Positions 23,728 to 36,400 of a DNA stretch of 64,000 nucleotides are shown here, in pieces. The position numbers were made by a program, and so were the translations under genes. The notes under the pieces are model-generated. The model was not told the DNA's origin. It saw only the letters and a program-made list of their open reading frames with translations, and did no database searches. The DNA is taken from contig NC_089490.1 in the NCBI RefSeq assembly GCF_036850765.1, positions 241,862,442-241,926,441 on the forward strand, in the 5' to 3' direction. Positions within the stretch are counted from its first letter, which is position 1; each line of letters opens with the position of its first letter. The stretch comes from Saccopteryx bilineata (taxonomy: Eukaryota > Chordata > Mammalia > Chiroptera > Emballonuridae).

Positions 23728-24983
23728 CATGTTTGAATGTTTTACTTTGGCTTCCAATACACCAGCCATTGATGGTATTCCTCCCATCTCTCTGTCCTCT
23801 TTTCCTTCCTAAGTTCATCTGCAAATCTATCCTTTCCTCCCCTTCCTTTCCCTCCCCTCTCTCTCCACTCTTCTGCATGAGTTCATCCAGTATTGTGTAA
23901 TGAAAACAGAGTGGACTTTGGGTTTAAAATGACCTTAGTTCAAACCCCAGCTTCACCACTTAATACCTTTGTCAACCTAGGACTAGTTTAACCTTCCTGA
24001 TGCTACTTCTTCATTTATAAAAGGTAAGAGCTACCTTGTAAAGTTGTAAATATATGTGCAAATGCCTAGACGTGCCCATTACAAAGTATATACTTGGAAA
24101 ATATTAGTCCCTTTCCCCTTCCATGATTTTAGCTACTCCCAGTATCTTTAGCCCAGACTGTCCCCTGAGCTTCAAATCCTTGTTTCTATCTTTCTGTTGA
24201 GCCTTGTACATACAGCACAGGTATGGAGATCAATTATATTTGGTTGTATTTGTGGACGAGGCACCCTGCTAGGTGCTGAAGATAAAATGGTAAATAAAAG
24301 ATAGTCTCCCCTCTTACAGAGACAAAGTTTATACACAGAATGCTACAGGAATCAGGAGGAACAGGTCTTAACTCAGCCTAAGAGGAGTTAGGGAATGCTT
24401 TCTGGAACTGTCAATAGCCAAGCTGTGAAGGAAGAGTAGACATTAGCCAGAATCAGCAAGAATGAGAAAGGAATTCCACAAAGGAATGGAGCGATGAAAC
24501 AGCAGTTCTGAGTCCCTAGAGAAATTAGAAGGAAGCAGGCAATGGTGGGAGGTGAGGCTACAGAGGTAGACAGGGAAAACGACATGGAAGTATTATATTT
24601 ATGCTTATGAACTTGGCTTTTACCCCATATAGGCTAGGAAGCCACTAAAAGGAGAAAATGGCATGCTTAACTTTGCAAAGATTATAAACAGGAATTTCTT
24701 GGAAGAAACACAAGCAGTGAATAAATATCTAAAAGATATTGAACCTTATTACAAATCAGAAAAGTACAAATTAAGGTAATAGTGGAATAGCCTTTTATGC
24801 CTAATAGATTGGGAAAAATTAAGAAGTTTTGGTAATCCTGTAATTTTAAAAAATTGTTATACATCAAATCTTTATTAGGCTAAACATTTACCAGTTATTT
24901 CAATAACCTTTCCAATGCCATGGTTCTTAACTATCAAAACATTTTCAGAAATCATTTTGGGATTGTGAATCTTATTCCCTAGT

Positions 24984-25342
24984 TATAGACTGGATGTTTA
25001 TGTTCTTGCAAAATGTATATGTTGAAGCTCTACCCTCCCCCAACATGATGGTATTTGGTGGAGATGGGGCTTTCAGGGATGATTAGGGTTAGTTGAGTGT
25101 ATGAGGGTGGTGTCCTGGTCCAATGAGAGTATAGGACGAGACCCCAGAAAGCTTACACACTCTCTCTCTGCTGCTCCCACGAGAATAGGTCATGTGAACA
25201 CACAGAGAGATGGTGGCCCCTACAAGCCAAGAGCACAAAACCTATCTTGCCAGCCTGCCTCCAAACTATGAGAAATAAAGTTCTGTTGTTTAAGCCACCA
25301 GTCTGTGCTATCTTGTTCTGTCAGCCCAAGCAGACTAAGATG
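24984..25342 (+). mobile_element. MLT1-type LTR (ERVL-MaLR), solo and non-coding
   Basis: Follows the MLT1 consensus as remembered: a TAGACTGGATGTTTATG start, ATATGTTGAAGCTCTACCCT, GGTATTTGGTGGAGATGGGG, TATGAGAAATAAAGTTCTGT and GCAGACTAAGA at the end. An ancient solo LTR without internal region. Confidence 0.78.
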
Positions 25343-26366
25343 CCTCTCCCAGGGGGAATCATTTAAGGGTTACAATCAACAGTTATTGTGTAACCAAAGG
25401 GTATTCAAACTGGACTGAAAAGTGAAATGTAGCTATTAAGTGCTGAGACTAATTGTCTTGTATAACACATTGTCTCTGAAACAAAAATCAAAAGAGGAGC
25501 ATCAAAACTCAGTTGCATGATTGTTGAAATTACTGTTGAATTTTTTAAGAAGAATTTTATATGGCTATATAGGATATATTTGTTTAAAAAAGGTCTCTTT
25601 ACACAGCCACACCTATAAGAATATTAATAACAATTTAATTACATAAAGCAAAGAACAAGTGAAAATATTTCAGTTTTTGTATACTTACTTTTTTGGTACA
25701 TAGGTAATGCATTTTGCTCATTCCTTCAACTACTGGAGGTTGACAGTGAGTCAAGCATATACAAGGTACAAAGGATACAAGTCCAAGAACAAGTACTCTC
25801 TATAAAGGAATGCATGAATATATAATCTTATAGTATTAAGAAACCCAAAGGCTAAATGAAAATACATATTTCCCAGAAGAAAAACATGATTTAATGCAAT
25901 ATAATGTGCTTATAGTGGTTTTCAAAGAAATGACTGGAAATTTTATAAAATATTTGTTTTCTGGCCACACAATGTATGACTGAAAAAAACAAATATTTTA
26001 GACATTTATCAAATCCAGTAATTTATAACTTTAACTATCTTGTTCATCAATGTGATGAATAGTCCAAATTAGTATCAAATCCTATTCTAAATTGACTTCC
26101 CCAAAATGACAAATTTTGAACTCCCAAAGTCCAGGCATTTCTTAAATTCTGTCATTTGTCTCCAGAATAAGAAAAATATAAAACCTCAGAATTATTAGAC
26201 GACATGAGAGAAAAATTTTAATTGCAACAAATTATATTTCATGAACTTTTCTATTAAAGCTCTTCAAGGAATGAATAGGATCTTCGCATTTAGTTAGGAT
26301 GGCTTAGTATTTTCAGTAGGTGACCAATCTTTGTGAAGATGTTGTCATGTTTATAGTAGGTAGCAC

Positions 26367-26410
26367 TCATGAACAGGCAACTGACTGTCGGTGGGTCCAC
26401 CTAGACGGAT
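26367..26410 (-). CDS. RANBP3L: RANBP3L terminal coding exon with stop codon
   Basis: 44 coding nt after the acceptor TTTATATCACAG. They read DPSRWTHRQSVACS and TGA (26367-26369), as in human DPSSWTHRQSVACS. The 3' UTR continues leftwards with no further intron visible, and its end is not fixed. Confidence 0.93.
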
Positions 26411-29400
26411 CTGTGATATAAATTTAAAATACTTTATTATACAATGTTATATTCAGGGTTATATTTAATATTGAACACAACTAAACAGGATTACTCATGA
26501 ATATGCTTCCTCGTGAGGAAATGAAATATATAGAACTTACATCTTTTAAAAGTAACATTTGGAAATGCTAATTTTAAACATGACATTTTCAAATACTTAA
26601 ACCCTTCCTTAAAGCATGGGCAACAAAGTTTTAAAAAATAGACGTTTTATTGCTTTCATAACATTTTAGCATTTGGATGCAGCATCTGTTGGAGAAGGTA
26701 CTAATTGAAAGGGCAAAAGAAGAAGGATGTGTTCATATTATTGACATTTATTTTGCATTATTTCCATTGTTTCTCATTGTATCTGAAGATAGTTGCATAT
26801 TAAAAAATATAGATTCCAAAATCAGGTCATTGTTGATGAGACTTTTGCCATTTGATCCTTCTTTCAAGTTAATATGTTTAGTGAATAACAACTTTTTTTT
26901 TTTTTTTTTTTTGTAGGTGAGAAGAGAGGAGATAGGCAGACGACCACATGCACCCTGACCAGAATCCACCTTGCAACCCCGTCTTGGGCCAATGCTCCAG
27001 TACCGAGCTATTTTTGGTGCCTGAAGCTGATGCTTGGAGCAAATCAAGCCACTGGCTGTGAGAACGTAAAAGGGAGAGAAGGGAGAGGAAGAGGGAGAAG
27101 CAGATGGTTGCTTCTCCTGTGTGTTGTGACTGGGAATTGAACTTGGGATGACCATACGCCCAGCCAATACTCTATCCACTGAGCCACCAGCAAGGGCCCC
27201 AACTCATTTTCTAATAGACCCCATTGTATTGTTGACAATATAAACTTTATAGTAATATAAAAGATAATTTCATACATTTCAAAGAATAATAAGCCATTTG
27301 TTTAATAATAACAGGAAAGAATCATATTCACTTAGTTCTCTGGTTCACTGATTCAAGTACTTTATGATCCTGATCTGCATGTTTGGTGCATTTTTCTCTT
27401 GATTTCATTTTTAGTATTAGGCAAAAGAAGATATTACATTGAGTTCTGCACATGTGTTTTGGTGTATTCTTAAATAATGTATGCTTAAAGTAACTTTAAG
27501 ATTTAAAGTGGTCAAAAGTTGGAAAATTGCTTGCTAACACACTATCTTTGTAAGTATATCACTCAGTACTCTGTAGAGCAGAATTCAAGGCTAAATGGAA
27601 CTATTACTGAAAATATTTGGCTGACATCTAATCACAAAGCTCACTGTTTCCTTGACAATGTTTTTCTCCAAAACTAATGATGAACTTTCATTTTAAATCC
27701 ATGCATCAGGACAAACCCTGCAACCCAGAAGTCTGTTTACTACTGGGTAAACCACTTCCACCCCACTTAATTCATGAATTCTGACACAATAACAGAAGTA
27801 ATTTGCATTATACCAGGCAAAGAAAGTCTTTGAAAATAAAGCAGTTAGATTCCAAACAGGGAATAAGGAAGGTTTTTGATGTTTCAAGCAAAATTTGCCT
27901 GGTGGCTCCATTGCCAGTATTTATAATTTCTCCTATTATGGCCAATAATAGGGGAATAAGAGCAGTGAAGAGAAATATGAATAAACGGTTAGTTTTAGGG
28001 TAGCAATTCATACTTTATATTGTAAAAGTGGTCTGTATACAATTTATATGTAAATCAGTGGTCCCCAACCTTTTTTTGGGCCACGGACCAGTTTAATGTC
28101 AGAAAATATTTTCACGGACCGGCCTTTAGGGTGGGATGGATAAATGTATCATGAGACCAAGACAAGTGTCAAGAGTGAGTCTTAGACGAATGTAACAGAG
28201 GAAATCTGGTCATTTTTTAAAAATAAAACATCATTCAGGCTTAAATATAAATAAAATGGAAATAATGTAAGTTATTTATTCTTTCTCTGCGGACCGGTAC
28301 CAAATGACCCACGGACCGGTACTGGTCCGCGGCCAGGGGGTTGGGGACCACTGATGTAAATGATCTGCAGGCCTCATGATAAGGCTGACTTTTTGTAAAA
28401 TCCTAAGGAAGGCCTATATAAAGACAGATTTTCAAACCCACTCCTCCTCGGATCCAAACAATAAGGCCTCTAACCCTGACCCCCTTTCAACAATCAGTTC
28501 TACTTCTGAAATTCTGAAATATCTATTTCATATACTAGGATTGTGTTTAAGATTTCCTTCTTAAACTGCTGTCCTACCAAAAGAAAAGTCCTTTACCTGA
28601 TCTATTTTTAGTGACTTGGACGAAGTCTTCCTCCTCCTCATCGCAGCTCTCACAGTCTAATGGTTGGAGGACTGTTTCTGATGGGATTTCAACTTGATTT
28701 CCGTCCTTCTGCTTATCGAAGCTTCGAAGAGCAACAAGACGGTGGTGGATTGCTGCGTACAGAGATGCTGTATCTTTGGCTCTGGCCTGCATGAGGAAAA
28801 TTAGGTTGTTAAGAATATAAGTAACTCAATAGCCACATTTTAAGGATTTTTGATCTTTCACTATTAATAAAAAAGAAATTATATGGCATGAGTCTAGAAT
28901 ATAAAGAACCCTAAAAACTAAAGGGTAAAAAGTCAATTTAGTATAAAACAAACTGAATCCTAAAGTGGATAATTTGTAAGAGGTTCTAATTTGTACATTT
29001 TAAATAGAGAAAGAAAATTGTGTAATTTAAAATTTCTATTGGAATTTCACTTTGTAAAGACCACCCTATCCTCCACTTCTACTCTAGAAAATTGTAGAGT
29101 TGGGTAGGGGGAAGACATTCATCTCCTTTACATCACTTTGGTTAGACATCCTCTGCAAGTCGCATAGCTCTATGGAAGAGCAGAGCTCATCAGTGCAGCC
29201 TATGATACTATACCATAAACACATCAGAAGTACTTGTTTTCAGTATTTTTGTATGCTATTTATGTGGTTGCTATTAATATAAAAATGACGGTAACAATAC
29301 TATGTGTATAACATTTACTGTTATTAGAGTATCCCCCATTTTTTTATTTATTAACTTTATTGGGATGACATTGGTTTGCAAAACCATACAGGTTTCAAGC

Positions 29401-30349
29401 ATACAACTCAATATAACACTGTCTATAGTCTGCATCATGAGCCCCCTGCCCTAAGCAAATTCTCTTTCCATCCTCATCCCCCCCCCCTTTGCCCACCTCC
29501 ACCTTGCCCCAATCCCTACTTTCTCTCTGGCTATTGCCACCCTGTTGTCTCTGTCTATATGTTATGTATAAATATTTTGGATAATCCCTTCACTTTCTTG
29601 CATCCAGTCCCCTCCACTTCTCCTCACTGACAGTTGTCAGTCTGTCCCATGTGTCCATGCCTCTGTTTCTATGTTAATTCTTCAGTTTATTCTGTTCACT
29701 AGATTCCACATATAAGTGAGATCATATGGTACTTGTCTTTCTCTGACTGGTTTATTTCACTTAACATAATAATCTCCAGGTCCATCCTTGCTGTTTCATA
29801 AACAGCTTGGTACTGACATATAGATCAATGGGACAAAACGGAGAACCCCAAAATAAACCCACACTTTTATGGTCAGCTAATATTTTACAAAGTGGCAAGA
29901 ACATACAATGGAGTAAAGACAGACTCTTCAATAAATGGTGTTGGGAAAGGTGCACAGGTATATCTTTACCTAATTTTTACAATAAAACTATAGTTATTTA
30001 TTCCATTTATATTAGCAAAGGCACATACCACAGATATTCAACATATTCTTGTTTCCCTCTTCCTTTTACAGATGTTGGGGCTCAGAAAGGTACAATGACT
30101 TGTCTGAATTTACACAGCTAGTTGGCAAATTGGCTGGCACTTGGATTCTGGATTTTTGTCCTCTAACTCGGTGCTCTTTAATATAACATGTCAGTAGTTT
30201 ATGTTTCTGTATCTTTTCACAATTTTAAAGAAAATATTGAAAATTCTTCTCTTTGCTAACCCTCCAGAGAGTTATCAAACATGTTAAAACCCAGAACTGA
30301 GAACTGACCAACTATATGCCAATTCTTGAGAGAACAGACGTAAAGTACA

Positions 30350-30418
<69 letters not shown>

Positions 30419-33400
30419 CTGAAGCTGGAAATGGGGAGAGACAGTCAGACAGACTCCCGCATGCGCCCGACCGGGCGCCCACCTGTCACGCCCACCACGG
30501 GCGATGCTCTGCCCACCAGGGGGCGATGCTCTGCCCCTCCAGGGCGTCGCCCTGCTGCGACCAGAGCCACTCTAGTGCCTGGGGCAGAGGCCAAGGAGCC
30601 ATCCCCAGCGCCCGGGCCATCTTTTGCTCCAATGGAGCCTCAGCTGCGGGAGGGGAAGAGAGAGACAGAGAGGAAGGAGGGGGGGTTGGAGAAGCAAATG
30701 GGCGCCCCTCCTATGTGCCCTGGCCAGGAATCAAACCCGGGTCCCCCGCACGCCAGGCCGTTGCTCTACCGCTGAGCCAACTGGCCAGGGCCTACAGTAT
30801 ATTTTTTTATTTGCATATTCTTATGTTGCCTTAAATACTTTGTGGGGAGAAACTTAAATATAAATGCAATAAAATACTTTTGTTCCTCATATTGTATTCA
30901 ATATTACAGAGTTAGGTATTTGTTGACTTGATTGATTTAACTTTTATTTCATGTACAAAGGTGTAATTTTTCTTTAGTAACCTAATTAATAACAAATATT
31001 GAAAGAGTATCTGTAATTGAATTATAAACACCATTCTGCTCCTTGACTTTCTTACATTAAATTTTAAATATGACTTTCACTAGTTGATATATTTACTTCC
31101 TTTTGACAAGTTCATTCAGATGTTTTCATTTTAGAAATTCAGAACAAGAAATTAAAAATAAAATAACATGATATTTTTTGAATAACAAGTTTACACTGCA
31201 TAAAAACTATAATTCTGAGGAGATACCATAAGAAAATTCTGGTGAGAATGAAAATTGGTTCAGTCTTTCTGAAGAGAAATTTGTTAAGACAAGCCAAAAC
31301 CTTAACCTTTTCCCAAGAATATTTACATGTATGTCCACAGAGAGTTTCTTTCAGCCTCCTTAAAGAATTTATAATAATGAAATATAGTAAATAATCTAAT
31401 TATTTAACAAAGTGGGATTAATGAAATAAATTATGATACATAATACAAAATAATTCTTTTCACCCATTAAAAAAACTTTGGGGGCATGAACTACTATTTA
31501 ATGACACAAAAACACTTATTTTAATTGATAAATGAAAAGAAGTTTGTATATATGTATTTTACAATCAAATATTAGCTATCTAATCTTCTCAACCACTTTA
31601 TAAAGTATATTATTATTATTATCTTCATTTTGCAGATGACTAAAGTCACGTTAAGGAAGGGTAACTACCTTGCCTGAAGGTCATACAGTATGGTGCCTAC
31701 GTACAGTGTGTCTGTAAAGTCATGGTACACTTTTGACCAGTCACAGGAAAGCAACAAAAGACAATAGAAATGTGAAATCTGCACCAAATAGAAGGAAAAC
31801 CCTCCCAGTTTCTGTAGGATGATGTGGCAGCATGTGCGCATGCGCAGATGACAACGTAACACTGTGTATACAGCGGAGCAGCCCACGGCCATGCCAGTCG
31901 AGATGTGGACGGTACAGAGGAAAGTTCAGTGTGTTCTGTGGCTCGCTAAATTTGAATCTGTGACCAAAGTGCAACATGAATATCGGCGCGTTTATGATGA
32001 AGTACCACCACATAGGAATAACATGACTCGGTGGGATAAGCAGTTGAAGGAAACCGGCAGTTTTGGTGGAGAAACCCTGTTCTGGTAGGCCATCAGTCAG
32101 TGATGAGTCTATAGAGGCTATACGGGATAGCTACCTAAGGAGCCCTAAAAAATCTGTGCATGAGCCCACATCGAACTGCACTGAACAGGTATGAAACTGT
32201 GGGAGTTTTCCTTTTATTTGGTGCAGATTTCACATTTCTATTGTCTTTTGTTGCTTTCCTGTGACCAGTCAAAACTGCACCATGACTTTACGGACACACT
32301 GTATATACACTAAATACAGTATAAAGCCAAATGTGAATAATGACCATCTCTGGGAGTGAAATTTGGGGTGATTTTTATTTTCATTTATTTGCTTATTGCT
32401 AAAAAAAATATCCCGCAATTTAAAAAGACATCATGGGTCTGATACTGAACAGCAGAGACAACCACAGTTACAGTTTCACTCTCTGTCTCTGCCCAGGCAG
32501 GCTGCCTGACCCATCCAAAGTCAGGTGATCTGGCTTGGCAGAGTATCATCTCCCTAGATAATAAACAGGGTTTGGACATCATCTTACTCTAACACCTTAA
32601 TACTCTACATCATTTACTCCTAACAGTGCACTAACTGGTAATTAATAAAACCTTTGGTTTTTCATCGATGATCACTTGCCAACTTTTTTTGTTTTTCATT
32701 ACTCTATGGAAGCCAATTTACGTGTATTGTTACCTTCTGCCTGAGTCCCTTGGGCACTCAGTTTTCTCCAGTCTTCTCGGGTCTCAACCCAAAGGGGAGA
32801 CCCAGTCTTTTTCCTGACCTGATTCCTGCCAGTTCTCTCTCTTGTGCCTGGATATCTTGTATTTAAAATCAAGCATTCCTGTTGCAGGGAACCGCTGAAG
32901 CTGTGCTCCCCATCCTGCTTCCTTGGAGACCGACTCATGCAGAATTGGAATTTGCTGTTGGACTGGCTAACTTGCTAGCCCTGTGTTTTTCCATTCCTCA
33001 CTTATCCCTTTCCACTGATCTCAAAGCCGCCTCAGTTTCAGCATTCAGCATAAGCATCAGGCTGTGGATTCTGCTAGCTTCCTGGGAGCCACTCCTGACG
33101 GCAGTCTCTTTAGTAACTTTGTATGATTGTTGACACAATTTCAGTAGTGAAGAGAAAATGTAGACGTTCAATGGTATATACCAATACAACTGTCTAGGGA
33201 CAGGTACCAACTGATTACCATAGATTTGGGTGTTAATATCTAAATTTCATGTAAAATTTAGATCTTGTATTAAACTATGAACAACCAAAATGAATGCCTG
33301 ATATTTTGGCAGTAATACAGGTTATTATCATGAAACTTAAGAAAAACCAAATTAGTAATTACAAAGATCTAGAAATATAGTAGAGTGGGTAATTCTCTAT

Positions 33401-36400
33401 CACTGGAATTTCTTACTTACCTGAATTAAAAACACTTTGATACTATAGTCTTCTAAGTCAGTAGCTGTTATTCGTAAATTTTGGTGGTTCGCTCTTTGAA
33501 TCTCCATTTGAGCCCAGAGTTTGCTATTGAGAACCAGCCTCAGGCTGCCCTGGTTGCGCATAACTGAAATAGAAAGTTGATACATCAGACTAAGGAACAG
33601 TTGACTTAACCTTCCAGGGGAATTCTGTACTGTTGAAAGCAAGGTAAATCTTGCAGTTATTTTTCAGATTGTATTTTCACTACTAAGTTTGACTAGATCA
33701 TAACTTGATTTTCAAATTGGACTTTATTACATTAGAGGATTTATTATTGTCAAAATGCTTGAATTATATACTTTTTACTATAATATTTAAAATGATGAAA
33801 AGTTTAGAACTCCTTCGAGGACCTAGTGGTCTAAAGAATTTATCCAAGAATTGTTTAAAAGAGAGAAAACTGAAACAAAAACTTTAAGCATTCAGAAATG
33901 GGTTAGTTAAATAAATGATGGTACAGCTACTCAAGGTATTATGAACCCTTTAGGAATACTGAAGAACAGTAATTATTGACGTGGAGAGGTGATCATGGTA
34001 TACTATGTAAAAAGAAGAAATCAGGTTGCAAAGCAATATAAACAACATGAAACAAAAATTTCAAAATATATATATATATACATTTATGTGTATAGAAAAT
34101 AAAGTCTAAAAAAATATATTGTTAACAGAAGCTATTACAAGAAAATAGGCCTGTAAGTTTTTCCTTTTGTTTATCCATTCTCTGTCTTCTATAACAAACA
34201 TGCTTTTCCTGTATAATGAAAAATAAAAGTTGTTTTGTGGGTTCTTTTGGCAGGCAATGGGGAGGAGTGGAATTTAACCAGAGTAGAAAAACAACCAGCA
34301 CCTGTCCCAGGATAATACTTGGTTGAGTTACCTAGAAACCTGTTTGCCAATTACAGACGTGAAGGCTGTTCTCTTAGTCCGAATTCTATTCCTTATCTGT
34401 TTCTTGAGCTCAATACCGGACACTCAGCAAACACGCGTATATGTAGATGCAGCTTCTGTCTGTGGTCTCCTCCACAGCTCGGACCACCTAATGTTGTTGA
34501 CCAGTCAACCAAGCTTCTCTGGCCTTCCCAGATCTCTCTCTTCTGGGGCTCACTTTCGGTCTACACCTCTGAACAAGGGCCGATGTGTCTTTCCAAAAGC
34601 CAAAACCTCAAACCTCGTGAGCCTTTCAGTTTGACTGACTCCAGATTCCAGCCATCACTGTCTCTGCTGGATTCAATAATCACACACCTTTATTTCCTTG
34701 GAAACGAACCCCTCATCCTGACCCACACACCATGTTTACAACAGCAAGAGTCAAGAATAAGGCAATTATTCTCTTTTAAAAAACTATTTTCTCCTTTTTT
34801 TTATAGATAATTTGTATATTTTTGGGGTAATGAAAGCGGTGAATAGATTTTTGTTCATTTCTATTTCTTTAAATAATAACGGATTTCTATTTAGGTATGT
34901 GGTGGGCTCTGTAATAGGTACGTTCTGTACAGTATCTCACTGAATTCTCACAATCACTCAATAAGTCATGGAATACTATTACCCCCATTTAAAAATGATA
35001 CAACTAGGGCACAGGGAGGTTAAGCAACTTGTCCAAGGTCATGAGTTAGTCAATGGGGGACCCAGAACTGGGACCTGTGTACTCTAAACAGGAAGCTCCT
35101 ATCACATATTGGAAATGAGATTGTTTTCAATGGTCTGATTTATGAACATATTTTATAACACATCTCCAGAAAAATAGTATGCACCTATATTGGAAATTTT
35201 ACCCTGAGAAATAGCACCCTGCTTTACAGAATGATTCCTTACTTAGTCGTGACTGGAAAGTTCCACAGTCACTGCTTGCTGAGTCATTCAGCCTCAGAGC
35301 TCCTCGGCCCCTTTCCATCCAGGACGGCGCTGTCTTGTTGAATATAAAAAGCTTGCAGTTGATCTAGAGGACAATATTTTAAAATGTCAAATATACAGAA
35401 AGTTTTTTCAAATTCTTTCCTATACTTTTGTTTGATCTTTTACCAGCATGACAGTTGTTAATGATTTATAGATCAGCTTTTCAATATTATTTAACTTTTA
35501 AGAACATATATGTTCTGAATAGTTCAAACATCTCCAACCCTAGTTTCTCATCTGTATTTTCTACCTCCTGTAACGAATAACCACTATTGCTAATATTTTG
35601 TTTGTCCTTCCAGAGATATGTAGGTGTATATACATGCAAATATACATATACATTCCCACTCTTTTTTTGTAAATGGTAGAATATTGTACTTTCTGTATAT
35701 TGCTTTTTCACTTAATACAGAGTGGGAAAAAAGTAGGTTTACAGTTGTGATTACACGAATACAGTTTATTCTTGTATGTTTATTTATTAATTATTCTATT
35801 ATTTGCCAACAAATAACTGTGAACCTACCTTTGCCCCACCCTGTATATCTATATACACCAACTTTTAAGTTAAACTTAATGTTATTTCAGCCATATAGTT
35901 TATTTGAAAGTAAAGAAGTCATGGAACTGTTTGTGTGTTTAAAATATTTTAAAGACTATAGCATGAGAACTGAATGTGATACCAGATACCCTACTATAAT
36001 TTGAAATTGTTGTCAAATGTCACTGTGTACATGAATCACCTGGATGACATGTTAAAAATGCAGCATGCCAGTGTCTCACCCCTAGTGATTATATCAATAA
36101 AGCCAGGGATAATCTGATCCAACGTATGCTTTGAAATACCCTTGTATAGTAAATGTATTAGTACAATAGATTGTGGGAGAAAAGAAAAGGAGAGAGTTTG
36201 GAGGAAGAGCAGATGTAGAAACAAAAGGATATCTGTCTTGTTAAAAAATGATTCAGTTACAGTAATTATGTTTCATACCCCTAGGCTGATACCTAGACCA
36301 CTCAACATTCAAATCCTAGGTATGACGCTGTGGACTACATCTGTGAAATTCTTCATTTACACGACATTCACAACTTGCTTAAAAACTTTCAAAAGGAAAA

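Larger units (their letters stand above)
21079..26366. other. Interval between NADK2 and RANBP3L (includes RANBP3L 3' UTR)
   Basis: The first 600 bp are CpG island. After that come a VES SINE with an internal duplication (23.37-23.73 kb), MIR-like sequence near 23.9-24.1 kb, an MLT1-type LTR (24.98-25.34 kb) and, at the right, RANBP3L 3' UTR. No additional gene is supported. Confidence 0.7.
26411..28596 (-). other. RANBP3L last intron
   Basis: Holds an old SINE (26.89-27.2 kb) and a complete hAT MITE (28.06-28.35 kb). The remainder is plain AT-rich sequence. Confidence 0.75.
28787..33420 (-). other. RANBP3L intron between the Ran-binding-domain exons
   Basis: 4.6 kb. Contains a rearranged L1 (29.34-29.97 kb), MIR-like sequence (30.05-30.19 kb), a (TA)n tract with Rhin-1 SINE (30.35-30.79 kb) and a mariner-type element (31.70-32.30 kb). 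From 32.4 to 33.4 kb there are only unrecognised open frames. Confidence 0.7.

Noticed and set aside
34319..34810. 163-codon plus-strand open frame in a RANBP3L intron
   Set aside because: No recognised motif, no splice or promoter context, and ordinary composition; chance frame.
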